Below are positions 34,831-46,486 of a stretch of DNA of 64,000 nt, in pieces. This DNA comes from Chytridium lagenaria (taxonomy: Eukaryota; Chytridiomycota; Chytridiomycetes; Chytridiales; Chytridiaceae): assembly GCA_025449115.1 (NCBI GenBank), contig JAHLKC010000009.1, positions 1 to 64,000 on the forward strand, in the 5' to 3' direction. The notes under the pieces are model-generated. The model saw only the letters and a program-made list of their open reading frames with translations. It had not been told where the DNA came from and ran no database searches. The translations under genes and the position numbers were made by a program. Each line of letters opens with the position of its first letter. Position 1 is the stretch's first letter.

Positions 34831-37800
34831 ATGAGGGATCCTCTAACCGCCAAAACAACCCGGGTTGCAAAGTCCAGACATCGAGTGAAACTATATGTGG
34901 ATGGGGTTGAAGTACCTAGAGTGCGATTGAGCCAAGACGAGCTTATCCGCAATCGGCGCATGTTGAGAGACCACAATCGAGCGGTTCTGCGGTCCATAGA
35001 AGTCGTCGGCACCCCAACGCCACAGGCAACGCAATCAGTAGCTCGACAACGGCGGCAGCAGGAACACGGCTCCCTTCCACCTGTAAACCATGAGGATGAC
35101 CCAGCTCCGTCGCGTCCGATTCCAAATACCACCACTACAAATGCTCCAACCATTCCTATTGAGGATGAAGACTCCTCTATCTATCAAGGCAATGATGAAA
35201 ATGGGGATGACAACGAGGATGGATGGACGTATGCATGGATCTACTTCGAAAATAGTGTTCAGAGGTCTGATATCCACAATCTCGAGAAGCAAGTCCGAAT
35301 AGACAGGAAAAAGGCATTTTTACGTCACTTCGAAGGTCTTCGCTATCCCCTTCTCCATGCATATCTTCCGCACCATGTTTCTGAGGACCGGATGGATGTC
35401 AAGCAGTCTTTTATTAACTGTGGATGCGATAATGCGGTGGAGGCGAGCTTCAAGATTTTATTTTATTCTGACGGATTTCGCAAACCAACACAAGTATCCG
35501 CCTTTCACTGTGAGGGTCACTCTCTGGCTATCTTAATGATGCAAAATGGCTACATGCCATGCTCGCCATTATCTCCCGGTAAGTTTTTTTTAATGATCTT
35601 CCTACTTTCACCGTCTTGAAAACTTCATCTTTATTAATCGAAAAGTCGAAAGACAAAGGGTTGGAGTTCAATCACTAGAAAGAGCGATACGACAGCGCTG
35701 CGCTGGCATGAGCCACCAAGCAATCTGCGAAACGATGTTCACTAGTGTATATTCTGATCCTAACGAGTACAGGTCAGAACTATACCCGAAGTTTCTCGAA
35801 GCGATGTATCAGTTTTCCGAAATCTACCACCTCGTCTGGCATGGACGCCTCCTACGAGAAGTCATAGAGCAGCATGGGTATGGAAGAACTGTTTGCCCAT
35901 GCACTGGATCTTCTCAGGAAACATTAGGTGTCGTTATACGGGTAGGTGCTATTGGTTCCGCTTCGTTCCACATTCCCTTTATAATCAATTAATAAATGAT
36001 CTTCTTTCAAAACTCGTCGCGTTAATCCTTAAATCTTTATTTCTTTTAATTTTTTTCTTCTACATCCTTTCAATGAGACGGTTGACGGCTACTTTTCTGC
36101 AAAAAAAGTTAATGTTCAATCCGGAGGTGGGGGCAACTTTGGCACTTCACCGCTCGCAACGTCATTTTGGACCATGCCTATTGCAGACGAGGCTCCTAGA
36201 TCAGCCTCACGAGACGAGGCCCCATGCACATCGCGATTTAGGGCAGGTGAAGAAGAACAAACATACCAGGATCGCACCGGAAAGAAGTTGGACCAATCTG
36301 GCATTTTTGTATCATTATGCCGTCATGAGGTTTCACATCACATAATAGGTAATTATATTCACTAATTTATCAGATTAACTAACATTATTTAAGATATAGA
36401 AAAGGGGAAGGCCTCAAGTACGCAGACACCGTCGTTGCAAGCCTGCAGAAGCAATTTCCGAACAACAAGATCGGCCTTTGTTACGACATTGCTTGCAAGT
36501 ACATCGCTTACGCCAAAAAACGAAACAAGAAGCTACCAGACTTGGCCTTCCTTCCTGCTATGCACGCTCACGCCCACGATAAGCTATGTCAATGCAAGTT
36601 TGCCTCTCGTGTTCTTCCCGGTGTTGGAAGCCTGGATGGGGAAGGAGTGGAGCGCACGTTTTCCCGTATGGCCAAGCCTATTGGCGTAACTCAAGTACAA
36701 ACAGCAGGTAACCGGCATTTCAGCATTGGCTTCCTTTTGGAGAATGATGGCATTAAAAAGGTTCGTAGTTGTTTTTACGTACTCACCGTACTCACTCTTA
36801 ACACAATGTTTTTTAAAAAAATAGGTACGGGGACTGCCAAAATTTTTGGACACGCGCATGAAGAACGTCATCGCAAAGCTGAAAGCGCTTCATCCGTACA
36901 CCAGTAGCCTGAATGTTGGCACCTACGCAGAGTACGTTGAACTCAACCGCCAAACACGATTTTTGGTCCATGAAAAGCACAAGCCTGAGGGAAAGAAGTC
37001 AAAAAAAATCTCTTCGGCTAAACATTGATAAGGAAGCAAGCGCAATAAAGCATGCGGAACAAAGCATATGGGCTGCGCCAGGTACAGTCATTGCGGGTAT
37101 TTTTATTTATTTGACTTTTGTGAGATATTTAACTAAAACATATCTTATATAGGCACTGTGGAAACCACCCGACTCAAAAAATTCCTCCGAAATCATCGAC
37201 GGCACCTTACAGACCTCCTCAATGCGTATCAAGAGTATGATAAATCTTCAGTAACCGCGGCGCTCCCATCCGACTTCGATGTATGGCAGGAGCCTTGCGA
37301 TAATGATGGGTTCGCAATAGTCCCCCTGAAAGGCATCAAGAAGCACGCCAGTGGTGGGCATGGAAAGAAGCAACGATAGGTTTCACGCGATGCCGTCGCG
37401 CTGGCAAATGAGATGGGTGTGCCAGCGTCGGATATTTTGACATGGGGCAAGATTTACGATGAGCTTGAGCTTAAGGTCACGAAAACGATTTTTACCAAGC
37501 AGAAGAACGGGACATACCTCATCTCAAGGGGTACATCGAGTGATACCGCTCAATTTCACCGATGGCTTGTCATTGAGTACTGGCGATGCTACGAAGATGC
37601 GTCCTATCTTCTGAACGATTTTCAGAATTGCTTCTTGTTTTTTCTGGAAAAGCTGGAGTTTTGGGATTCGTTGCTGTCTATGGTGGAACGCGAGAAGCAT
37701 CGCTTTGAGGACAAGGCCGCCACCGCCGCAAAATCTGTTTTGTCAAAACGAAAGGATTACGACACACAGATATATAGAGAGGTTTCCGAGGTATTTGAGA

Positions 37801-37910
37801 ATTTATTGAATGATGGTTTAAATTCGCATTATCTACGTCGTGATCATGCGTCGGAGGCTGATATTGGGATACGGGTTGTTGAAGGATCTGCATACTTTTC
37901 CAATGGCTGA
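34831..37910 (+). CDS. KDZ transposase
   Basis: Cut-and-paste transposase of the KDZ superfamily, common in fungi. Spliced: first exon 34831-35580 (ends GTAAGT), later exons about 35650-35940, 36072-36350, 36397-36760, 36825-37080 and 37152-37910, boundaries approximate. Catalytic RNase H-fold residues are visible: Asp in TVDGYFSAKK (about 36078-36107), Asp in GLCYDIACKY (about 36474-36503) and Glu in LDGEGVERTFSRM (about 36632-36670). Supporting family motifs are CRHEVSHH before the second Asp, LPAMHAHAHDKLCQCKF between, and NRHFSIGFLLENDGIK after. The C-terminal half contains a helical region (YWRCYEDASYLLNDFQNCF). N-terminal half is acidic and low-complexity. A one-base shift is probable near 36408 and another around 37020-37400. 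The whole triad is retained, so activity is possible. Confidence 0.9.
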
Positions 37911-39349
37911 GGTAGGTGTGCTGTTTTTTTTTTTTGCTGTTCTAATTTGATGACGCCAACTTCAGGAAAACCTCTCTGCAGCGCCAAGAGCTGTACCTAT
38001 GGCGAGAAATGCCACCCCGCTTAGTCAACGAGCTATTTCTGGAGGACGAGAATAATAAAGAGTTTATAATTATATTAATTCTAATATTTTCATAATTAAA
38101 ATATTTTATGGGTCTCGGGTTCAACGTAAGCAAATATGTAATCTACGAGGTAAAACTACTTCAGAGACGTAAAATGGTGTAATATTGTTTCTATAACACT
38201 AATATAATGAATATATTCGTGAAGATAACAAGGTTTCGTCAAATTTCCCAAATATTTATCTTAGTTAAGCACACTTTGCCATTTTACGGAAGTAAAGAAA
38301 TGATTAACGCACACTTAAACTTTCAATATATATAACCTTTTATTGTTAGAATCATATTAGATGGTTATTAAACTGAATTGAGCAAGCTTTTACATAGTCA
38401 TATTAATAGTAATGTATGAGAAAAGCATAAAAACTGCGATATTGTTGGTCCAAGCAATGTTTCGTATTCCAAATAGTTCAAATATAAAATAGAATACGTT
38501 CTTATATCATATAAAATCAACAATAGCATAAAGGCGACCAATTTTAAGAAAGTCATCGTCATGTTGAGACTTCTCGAAAACAACACCGTCATCTCAGTTC
38601 ACGCAGTAGCGGTCAGCACTGAAGAAAAACAAATTAAGTCAAATAGAATCCTTACCATTCACGCGTCCGAAAACTGTAATTTGCATTTGTGTGAAATGTT
38701 TTTTGCAGTTACTATACATGTATGCCTGTGATAAACTATACTTGTATTTCAGTCTAACTGCAGCACTACCGCCAAAACTTACGAATGCACCGTAAAATCT
38801 TAACGAAATGTGGTGAAGAAGTAGACCTTAGAGAAAATAAAAACGTATTGTTATTAAGAGAGCTACAAATAATCTTAAAGCATTTACATTGACATCTAGT
38901 TTTACTCTTTGTATAAATGTTCAATAATCAACCGTTCATATTTCGAAAACTATGTTGCCTAATAACTTAAATCATTAGCTCAAATACGACTGAATACTTA
39001 CAATTTACTTTTTCTTCCAGCTGGTGGTAAAAAATACCTGCAACATACCCAACTTAACAAAACAACTTTCGGAGCCCTGCTAACATAAGCAATTTTATAT
39101 AATAAAGTGATACTTCCTTATGTAAGGGCCCCAGAACTCTACAAAATAAGCAAAAGGATAATGATTAAGACTTTAGAAAATATAATAAACCTTTGTTAAA
39201 AAGTACTTTACTGACTACATGCATTTTTCCGCATCAAAAGCATTCCGTTCGGAAGCCAAGCCGATTTGGTCTCTTCTGTGATTGGCCGAGTCCAATATTT
39301 GTTTGGTTTTTTTTTTGAAGTTCCTTTTTTTTTCATTTTTTTTCATATA

Positions 39350-39645
39350 TTAACTAAAAACCATTTAAAAAACGCGTTTTTCGTGGATAGTTTATACTAA
39401 CTAAAAAGTTAAAAAAAACGCGTTTTTCGTAGATATTTTTGATGAACTAAAAAAAAATAAAAAAACGCGTTTTTCGAAGATATTTTAGATAAACTAAAAG
39501 AAAAATAAAAAAACACTTTTTTCGTAGATATTTTAGACTAACGAAAAACACTAAAAAAACTCATTATTTGAGATATTTTGGATTAACTAAAAAACATATA
39601 AAAAAACGCGTTTTTCGTAGATATTTTGGATTAATAAAAAAACCA
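39350..39645. repeat. AT-rich ~60-bp internal tandem repeat of the KDZ element
   Basis: Five or six imperfect units of about 60 bp, each with aaaaacgcgtttttcgtaga followed by tattttggattaactaaaa. The cores AAAACGCGTTTT are perfect palindromes. It lies between the two convergent genes and might be a transposase-binding or terminator region; function not shown. Confidence 0.7.
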
Positions 39646-39889
39646 GGATTTAATTTTTTTTGAAGTCAATAGTTTCAAGGAACGACAGACTTTTTCTATT
39701 TAAACCAAAACAGCAATAGGAAAAAAAACAGTTAAGTTGAAATATGTAATATTTTAAAGGTCACTGAAACCCATTTTTATTCCCAAAAAAACATTAATCA
39801 TCAACGACATATTTTTAAGTAAATGTGAAGAGGCAAAAAGGGGAACCGAAACAGAAAATAAAACAGGAATTAAAAGCGAAATCAGAAAT

Positions 39890-42270
39890 TTAGCTATCTT
39901 CGCCCAACTGGTCCAATTCTTCCATTCCATCTTCATTACCTACGTCCGCTTCCAGAGGTTCTGAGGTAGCTGGGATAACCGCATTAACGGGAATAGTAAA
40001 GGCGAAAGGGTGGCCCTCCAAAACATCCAAGTCTACAGCACTCCACCTCTTGCGCTTGAACGATAGCATTACCGGAGGAGTCATATTATGACTGAAAAAT
40101 GCGTCACCAGAAACAATGTCCTTCTTTGGAAGCTGCTCGAGCCTTCGACGGTGTCCAGCCTTCTCGTATGCTTCATTAACTGAATGAAATAAAAAAACAA
40201 ACAAAAAAGGGTAGGAAGTCAATCTACTTGTTAAGCATGAAAGCACTTATCTCAAAGAAAGAAAAACAAAAACTTACTCTTTTTCACAAGATTGTCCTTC
40301 AAATTCGCTGACCTTGTAGCAATATTTAACCTTGAGCACCTTCGAAGCTTCACTGATCTGATAAGAAACTCTCAGCATCCCACGTATCTTCGAGTTCAAC
40401 CGTTTTCCTTATGTGACTCAACACCTTCCGCGCAACTGGGCCTAAAATGTTACAATTAATTAATAAAAAAAAAAGAAAAATCAAGCTCACTATTGCTAAG
40501 AATATGAACCTTTGAAGTGACCCATCCCCAGGATCCAAGGCTGTACTAAAATATCGATTCCATAATACGCTGTAAATAAATATTAGAGCTGAAACAATTG
40601 TAACTGGTCCATACCACCCTTCTAATCAAGCTTGAAGTTCCGTTAAATGCGTTTTCTGGCCTCAGTACTTCCCTTGGCGTTAGAGAAACGCCATTTCTAA
40701 ATGCTCGTTGTAGGCCATGGCTTCAACTTCATCCATCTTCTCGTCTCTGAAGCCCCTTCCATTCTTCACGTATAATCTTGAATATCCGTCGTGGCTATTG
40801 CCATCTGAGCTCAGCGTCTTCCATTCGGCGAAACTCTGTTAAAAGAAAGTACTCATATTGCTGCACGGATAATTAAAATTAATCAGAATATCAGCTACTC
40901 ACCTTTGTATGACTGCACTGCGAACTTTGCTGAATACGTGAGGAATTGTATCCCTTTCGTCGCTTGATACTGCAGGTATTGTTATTTTCGTATCGTCTTC
41001 TCCTGTTGATGACCACTTACATCTTGACGCCTATTTTCGCGCGTGCAGCAACGGAACCGGATGTTGAAGCAGAACCCTAAAGAAATCCGATTATAATTTA
41101 AGTGTGCCAGCCTTTAAAAAATAAAAAAGAAAATACAATGGAACCCCAAAAACACCTACCTGTGATGTGACGAGGGGCGGCATTAGAGCGGTCTCAACAT
41201 TGACCTGACGTGACTTTTAAAGATCAGAATATTAATTGAAATGTTTGTGTTTTCTCACCGACAGTGGAAGTTGCTGCGAAACCTCCTCAGCCCTCTGCAT
41301 TTTCTCGAGATAGCGTTTAATAAACCCCTATTAGAAACAGTTATAAGCGGAAAAAACGTGCTGTATACTTTGATCTGAGCCTCACTCCTGCCATACTCCG
41401 TTGAAAGTTGATGCCGCAAAGTTCGGTGTTCGGTTCCATTTGTCAGTCGCTTTTTTCGCATAAGATCCTCTAGGATATCCCTTTGCTCTTTTGTAAACAC
41501 GCTACGAGCCTGCCATGGTTAGAAGGGTTAGAAAAGAGAAAATCAATACGCCATCACACCTGTCTACTTCCAGAAGTCTCTTCATCATCTCCAGTCACTG
41601 CCGATGCATCGAGAATCGGACGAACTTCTTGCATCTGAGGGTATGGTTGCGAGGAAGGCACAATAGCTCTTGCCGTAGGCATACTTTGCAGTGTGAGTGG
41701 AAGTTGTTGAGAGGGGTTTGATGAGGGAAAAAATCTCGGGTTTGAGTTGGGGATTGGGGATGATGCGGGTTGGAATGATGGAGGTTGGTACGATGGAGGA
41801 CGAACATGTGAGGTCGGCATGGAGGGGTTTACGTTGAAGTGAACTCCTCCGTAAGGAATATTGCCTTGAATATACGTATGCTCTGTGATGGCACAATGGA
41901 TGAGTTAAGGGTAGGATGGATTGTTCATACCTGACGATGTTGTTGATAAGTACGGAGTCTCGTTGGATGACAGCCCCGGGGGATTGAACAGGTACTCTGA
42001 CGAAGCTCTACGCGTTGCTGGTACTGATGACATGTATGAACCAGCGGAGGTATACATGAATGGTAGGCTGGTAGGTGTGATGGATTGCAGAGATTGGAGG
42101 TCTCCAGCGGGCGGAGCGGAGTAGAGAGCTGGTGAGCCTATGGAGTTGGCGGGTGTCAGCAGCTGAGCGTTTGCATAGAAGCTAACGACGGGTGCTCCTT
42201 GATTGAGGTTGGCCGGAACTTCATTCGTAAACTGGCGACGGTGTGTTGGGGTCTCATGGTTGGGGTTGAA
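39890..42270 (-). CDS. KDZ-borne accessory protein, homeodomain-like
   Basis: A spliced minus-strand gene inside the transposon, convergent to the transposase. Exons (minus): 42270-~41932, ~41884-41560, ~41510-41370, ~41330-41262, then short exons at about 41215-41162, 41077-41024, 40965-40600 and 40540-40350, and a last exon about 40180-39890 ending LDQLGEDS. Introns are 45-90 bp GT-AG, and many exons join in frame. Residues about 1-220 are Pro/Ser/Asn/Gln-rich. Then a ~57-residue block, RSVFTKEQRDILEDLMRKKR through QIKGFIKRYLEKMQ, has the helix pattern of a homeodomain (EQ-x-x-LE, L-x-x-QL, QIK-F-x-KRY) but lacks the near-invariant Trp of helix 3. The C-terminal exon has a basic patch (SFKRKRWSAVDLDV) and an acidic end. 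Probably a DNA-binding partner of the transposase or a captured regulator. One frame problem near 40690. Confidence 0.6.
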
Positions 42271-42608
42271 CATATTTTTTTTTTCCCAACACAAAGTAAA
42301 TTTATTTTGTAAACCCGCGTTCCTAAGACGTCAACCATTACGCAACCCCCATCGCAGCATCAAATCCAGCCACATCCACCACGTCCTAAAAAAACTATGC
42401 CGACTAGTCTTTCTTCAACTCATCCAACTGAGGCGTTGATGATCCTACTAGATGCGTCCAGTGTTATATCTTTAGTAAGAAATTCTTCAAGAACGTTTAT
42501 CTCAAACAAAAGAATATCACCTTAGAACATACTGGTATAAATGTGCTAAATAAAAAATAAAGAAGAATAAATAATATGAAAAGATAGCCCCATCATGACG
42601 GGGAGTCA

Positions 42609-42935
42609 CGACGGCGTCGGCGGAGGCGGGCGGTGAAAAACAATTGAAGCACTTTAATGATTTATTAACCGATGCTTGGTTCTGGCAACATGTGAATTAG
42701 TTTGTGGTAGGGGTTGACCCAGACCGCTGGGCTGGACCGAATCTACGGAGTTATAGAGGCTTCGTGGGTGACAACCCAGCCCAGAGTCCCCGGCCTGCCC
42801 CCCACTTGACCCCGGCCCAACCTCCAGTCTATTTCAAAAGACTTATGGGGACCCAAAAACCCCCCCCGTGAAGCACGGCAAGATTTTCAAAAACCTACCC
42901 CGTGTCACACAGTTGGTTTAAGGCAAACGGGGTGT
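42609..42935 (-). repeat. right terminal inverted repeat of the KDZ element
   Basis: About 327 bp, the inverted partner of 34455-34817, ending ...GGCAAACGGGGTGT. Followed directly by the CACTCC duplication. Confidence 0.9.
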
Positions 42936-45060
42936 CACTCCACCTCCCAGCCCCACAAACCTTGAACGTGTCATCACCTTCACAAATCCGGTCACCATGT
43001 GTGCATTCCGTGTCATCCATGACACATGGGTTAAGGGGGTTGTTGACGCACTTGAAATGGGGTGGGGTCGTGTAGTGAAAGGATTTATGTTATTTAAAAC
43101 ACGCATAAATTCTTATGTAAAAAACGACGTAGAGTCCGCATATATACAATGTACAAACAAACCAAAACCGGTATCAACCATCCAACAAAACCATTTCTCA
43201 TCTCCTTGCAACCCCCTCACAACCCCCCTTGACACACTTAAACCCCGCACCACATTTCATCACATCACTCCACCTCCCAGCCCCACAAACCTTGAACGCG
43301 TCAACACCTTCACAAGTCCGGTCGCCATGTGTGCATTCCGTGTCATCCATGACGCAAGGGTTTAAGGGGTTGTTGACGCACTTGAAATGGGGTGGGGTCG
43401 TGTAGTGAAAGGATTCATGTTGTTTAAAACACGCATAAATTCTTATTTAAAAAAAACGACGTAGAGTTCGCATATATACAATGTACAAACAAACCCAAAC
43501 AGGTATTAACCATCCAACAAAAACATTTCTCATCTCCTCGCAACCCCTTCACAACCCCCCTTGACACACTTAAACCCCGCTCCACATTTCATCACATCAC
43601 TCCACCTCCCAGCCCCACAAACCTTGAACGCGTCATCACCTTCACAAGTCCGGTCGCCATGTGTGCATTCCGTGTCATCCATGATACATGGGTCTAGACG
43701 CACTTGAAATTTGGACCACAGGGGAAAGTGGGGCGTGAAAGGATTCATGTTATGTAAAACACGCACAAATTCTTATGTAAAAATCGACGTAGAGTCCGCA
43801 TATATACAATGTACATTAAACCCAAACCGGTATCAACCATCCAACAAAAACATTTCTCATCTCCTCGCAACCCCTTCACAACCCCCCTTGACACACTTGA
43901 ACCCCGCTCCACATTTCATCACATCACTCCACCTCCCAGCCCCACAAACCTTGAACGCGTCATCACCTTCACAAGTCCGGTCGCCATGTGTGCATTCCGT
44001 GTCATCCATGACACATGGGTTAGACGAATTTGAAATGGGGGACCACAGGGGAAAGTGGGGCCGTGTAGTGAAAGGATTTATGTTATTTAAAACGCGCATA
44101 AATTCTTATGTAAAAAACGACGTAGAGTCCGCATATATACAATGTACATAAAACCCAAACCGGTACCAACCATCCAACAAAAACATTTCTCATCTCCTCG
44201 CAACCCCCTCACAGCCCCCCTTGACACACTTAAACCCCGCTCCACAGTTCATCACATCACTCCACCTCCCAGCCCCACAAACCTTGAATGCGTCATCACC
44301 TTCACAAGTCCGGTCGCCATGTGTGCATTCCGTGTCATCCATGACACATGGGTTTAAGGGGTTGTTGACGCACTTGAAATGGGGTGGGTCGTGTAGTGAA
44401 AGGATTCATGTTGTTTAAAACGCGCACCGAATAAATTCTTATGTAAAAAAACGACGTAGAGTTCGCATATATACAATGTACATAAAACCCAAACCGGTAT
44501 CAACCATCCAACAAAAACATATTTCATCTCCTCGCAACCCCTTCACAACCCCCTTGACACACTTAAACCCAGCTCCACATTTCATCACATCACTCCACTC
44601 CCAGCCCCACAAACCTTGAACGCGTCATCACCTTCACAAGTCCGGTCGCCATGTGTGCATTCCGTGTCATCCATGACAAGGGTTTAAGGGGTTGTTGACG
44701 CACTTGAAATGGGGTGGGGTCGTGTAGTGAAAGGATTCATGTTGTTTAAAACACGCATAAATTCTTATTTAAAAAAACGACGTAGAGTCCGCATATATTT
44801 ACAATGTACAAACAAACCCAAACCGGTATCAACCATCCAACAAAAACATTTCTCTATCTCCTCGCAACCCCTTCACAACCCCCTTGACACACTTAAACCC
44901 CGCTCCACATTTCATCACATCACTCCACCTCCCAGCCCACAAACCTTGAACGCGTCATCACCTTCACAAGTCCGATCGCCATGTGTGCATTCCGTGTCAT
45001 CCATGACACATGGGTTAAGGGGGTTGTTGACGCACTTGAAATGGGACCACAGGGAGTGGG
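42936..45060 (-). repeat. tandem array of ~330-bp units coding a Cys-rich CBM19-like module
   Basis: Seven minus-strand copies (module starts near 42941, 43268, 43603, 43929, 44262, 44597 and 44926 on the plus map; spacing 326-335 bp). The copy nearest the left is completed by 34300-34454 across the transposon. Each unit encodes an eight-cysteine module: C-VNNPLNP-C-VMDDTE-C, then THGDRT-C, EGDDAFKV-C, GAGRWSDVMK-C, GAGFK-C, VKGG-C. The C-x-C-x-W-x-C-GxxxC layout resembles chitin-binding CBM19 modules. In some units the first cysteines are lost (SNPC or RLDPC). Between modules lies ~150 bp with stops, bounded by possible splice sites (GGG|GTTGCG and TTTCAAG|), so it may be intronic or may mark repeated copies of the gene's 3' end. 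It continues the LPMO gene immediately upstream. Confidence 0.8.
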
Positions 45061-45849
45061 GCCGTGTAGAACAGGTTGTGGCAGATTTGGTAGGTTGTTG
45101 GGGTTGAACAGCGGTAGGTGCCTGGGGATGTGCAGGGGAGGAGGGGGAGGTGGGGGTTGTTGGGGGGTTGTTGGGGTTGTTCGGGTTGTTGGGGGAGTTG
45201 AGGAGGGGGAGTTGAGGAGGTTGTTGGGGGGTTGAGGAGTTGTTGAGGAGGTTGTTCGTTTCATTGGGTTGCTTTTGAGGAGGTTGTTCGGGTTGCTTTT
45301 GGGGGGTTGAGGCGGGGTTTGCGCATCCCCATTGACGACTTTGATGTTGGCACTAAGAAAAGAAAGAAAAAGAGTCAACTTTCACGTCATCAAAAGGTCG
45401 GATGGAGGTGGGAAAGGGATCACGAAAAAAATAAGACTTACCAGTTATTATACAACTCCCCTGTAAAGTTATCCGTAATATAATGCCACCTCAAGACGGC
45501 ATCATAACTTCCCGACGGCAACACAACAGGAATAACCCCCCATTCCCCAACCCACACCTCTCATCTTTCCCAACCTCCTCCCAAGTCCTCTCCCCATCTC
45601 TCGACACAAACACAATACACCCTCCACGATGCGGTGCAGTCAACACGTACTCCACGTTAAATGATCCCGAGACCGTTGTCACGGACCCGCAGAAAAGGGG
45701 AGACCTTGACATGGGAGAACGTTGGGGACCGAGCGAGTGTGTAATCGGTGGATGCGTCGTTTTCTTCTAGACGTGTTGGGGGTTGTCATGTGACCGTGGG
45801 AGGTGACGAGGGTGATGGATGTTAGGAGAAGGAGTGTTGTGAAGAGCAT
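45061..45849 (-). CDS. lytic polysaccharide monooxygenase-like secreted protein
   Basis: Minus strand: ATG at 45849, catalytic exon to 45442, intron 45441-45353 (GTAAGT...TTCTTAG), then exon 2 from 45352. Signal peptide MLFTTLLLLTSITLVTS is followed directly by HGHMTTP, so the mature protein would begin with His, the copper-brace His of LPMOs. Further hallmarks: APHRGGC (second His), SGSYDAVLRWHYIT and ELYNNCANIKVV, the usual end of the LPMO fold. Exon 2 continues into an Asn/Pro-rich linker (TPPQPPKSNPNNLLKSNP...) of about 90 residues and then into the Cys-rich module array. It probably oxidises chitin, judging from the appended CBM19-like modules; the family (AA11-like or unclassified) is not certain. 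One-base corrections are needed in the run 45536-45541 and near 45677, and the linker-module junction is also out of frame by one. Confidence 0.75.
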
Positions 45850-46486
45850 GATTGTTGTTTGTTGGTATGATGTTTTGATGAAAGGTCTTGCATGTCCTTT
45901 TTATGAGTCGCGCGGGGTGAGCCTTGGATGAGGAGGTAAATTGTGTTCATACGTTGAAAGGGATACGTGTATGGCGAAGTCGCCATATGGTTAAAGTTGT
46001 CCGAATTTTGTTGGTGTATAAAGTTACAAATTTGAAGGAAGCACCACAACCTTTTGGAGGAGATGAAAATGAAACACTTTACGTTGGTATATTCGGCTGG
46101 CTGTGAAGGACGATGAGTACTGAGAAAGGAAGAGGGTGGAGTGGGATGAGGCTGGACTGATGAAATGACCAAATGGATTATCAGTTGAAGGGGGAGAGAT
46201 CTGGGATGAAGGGGTGGTGAAGGGAGGGTGCCTCCGTTTAAAAACAAAAAACAAAAAAATCATTTCGTGATTAAAACAGGAGATTCGTCTGTACGAGGCT
46301 TTCGGTATTTTTTTATTTCACTGTTTAGCAGATCCATGCCATCATGCAAAAAAGAAAAAGAAAACAAACTCAAAAAAAAAGAGGTCAAACGGTGAAGGAC
46401 AAAGAATCCAACGCGCCACAGACTGAACGAAAAAGTGCATAACAACTCAACAACATAATGAGAGAAGGGATCGAGTATAACACGAC
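45850..46486. other. intergenic, no gene recognised
   Basis: Promoter side of the LPMO gene and 3' side of the nitronate monooxygenase gene. Short open frames only, none recognisable. Confidence 0.5.

Larger units (their letters stand above)
34455..42935. mobile_element. 8.5-kb KDZ (Kyakuja-Dileera-Zisupton) DNA transposon
   Basis: A complete-looking element of 8,481 bp. It is bounded by inverted repeats starting ACACCCCGTTTGCC, flanked by CACTCC duplications, and encodes a KDZ-family transposase (plus strand) and a convergent accessory gene (minus strand). It is inserted into one unit of a tandem coding array, whose other units give the empty site. Between the two genes (38050-39885) lies AT-rich DNA with an internal tandem repeat. 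The outermost ~45 bp of the two ends are identical by eye, which suggests a fairly young insertion. Confidence 0.93.

Noticed and set aside
42936..45060. CRISPR-like array of spaced repeats
   Set aside because: The units are ~330 bp, coding, almost identical throughout, and in an intron-containing fungal locus; there are no short repeats with unique spacers.
43711..45107. Plus-strand open frames through the Cys-rich array (CAFRVIHDTWV... repeats)
   Set aside because: They are the antisense of the minus-strand modules; the minus frame has conserved cysteines and joins an LPMO gene, the plus frames do not resemble any protein.
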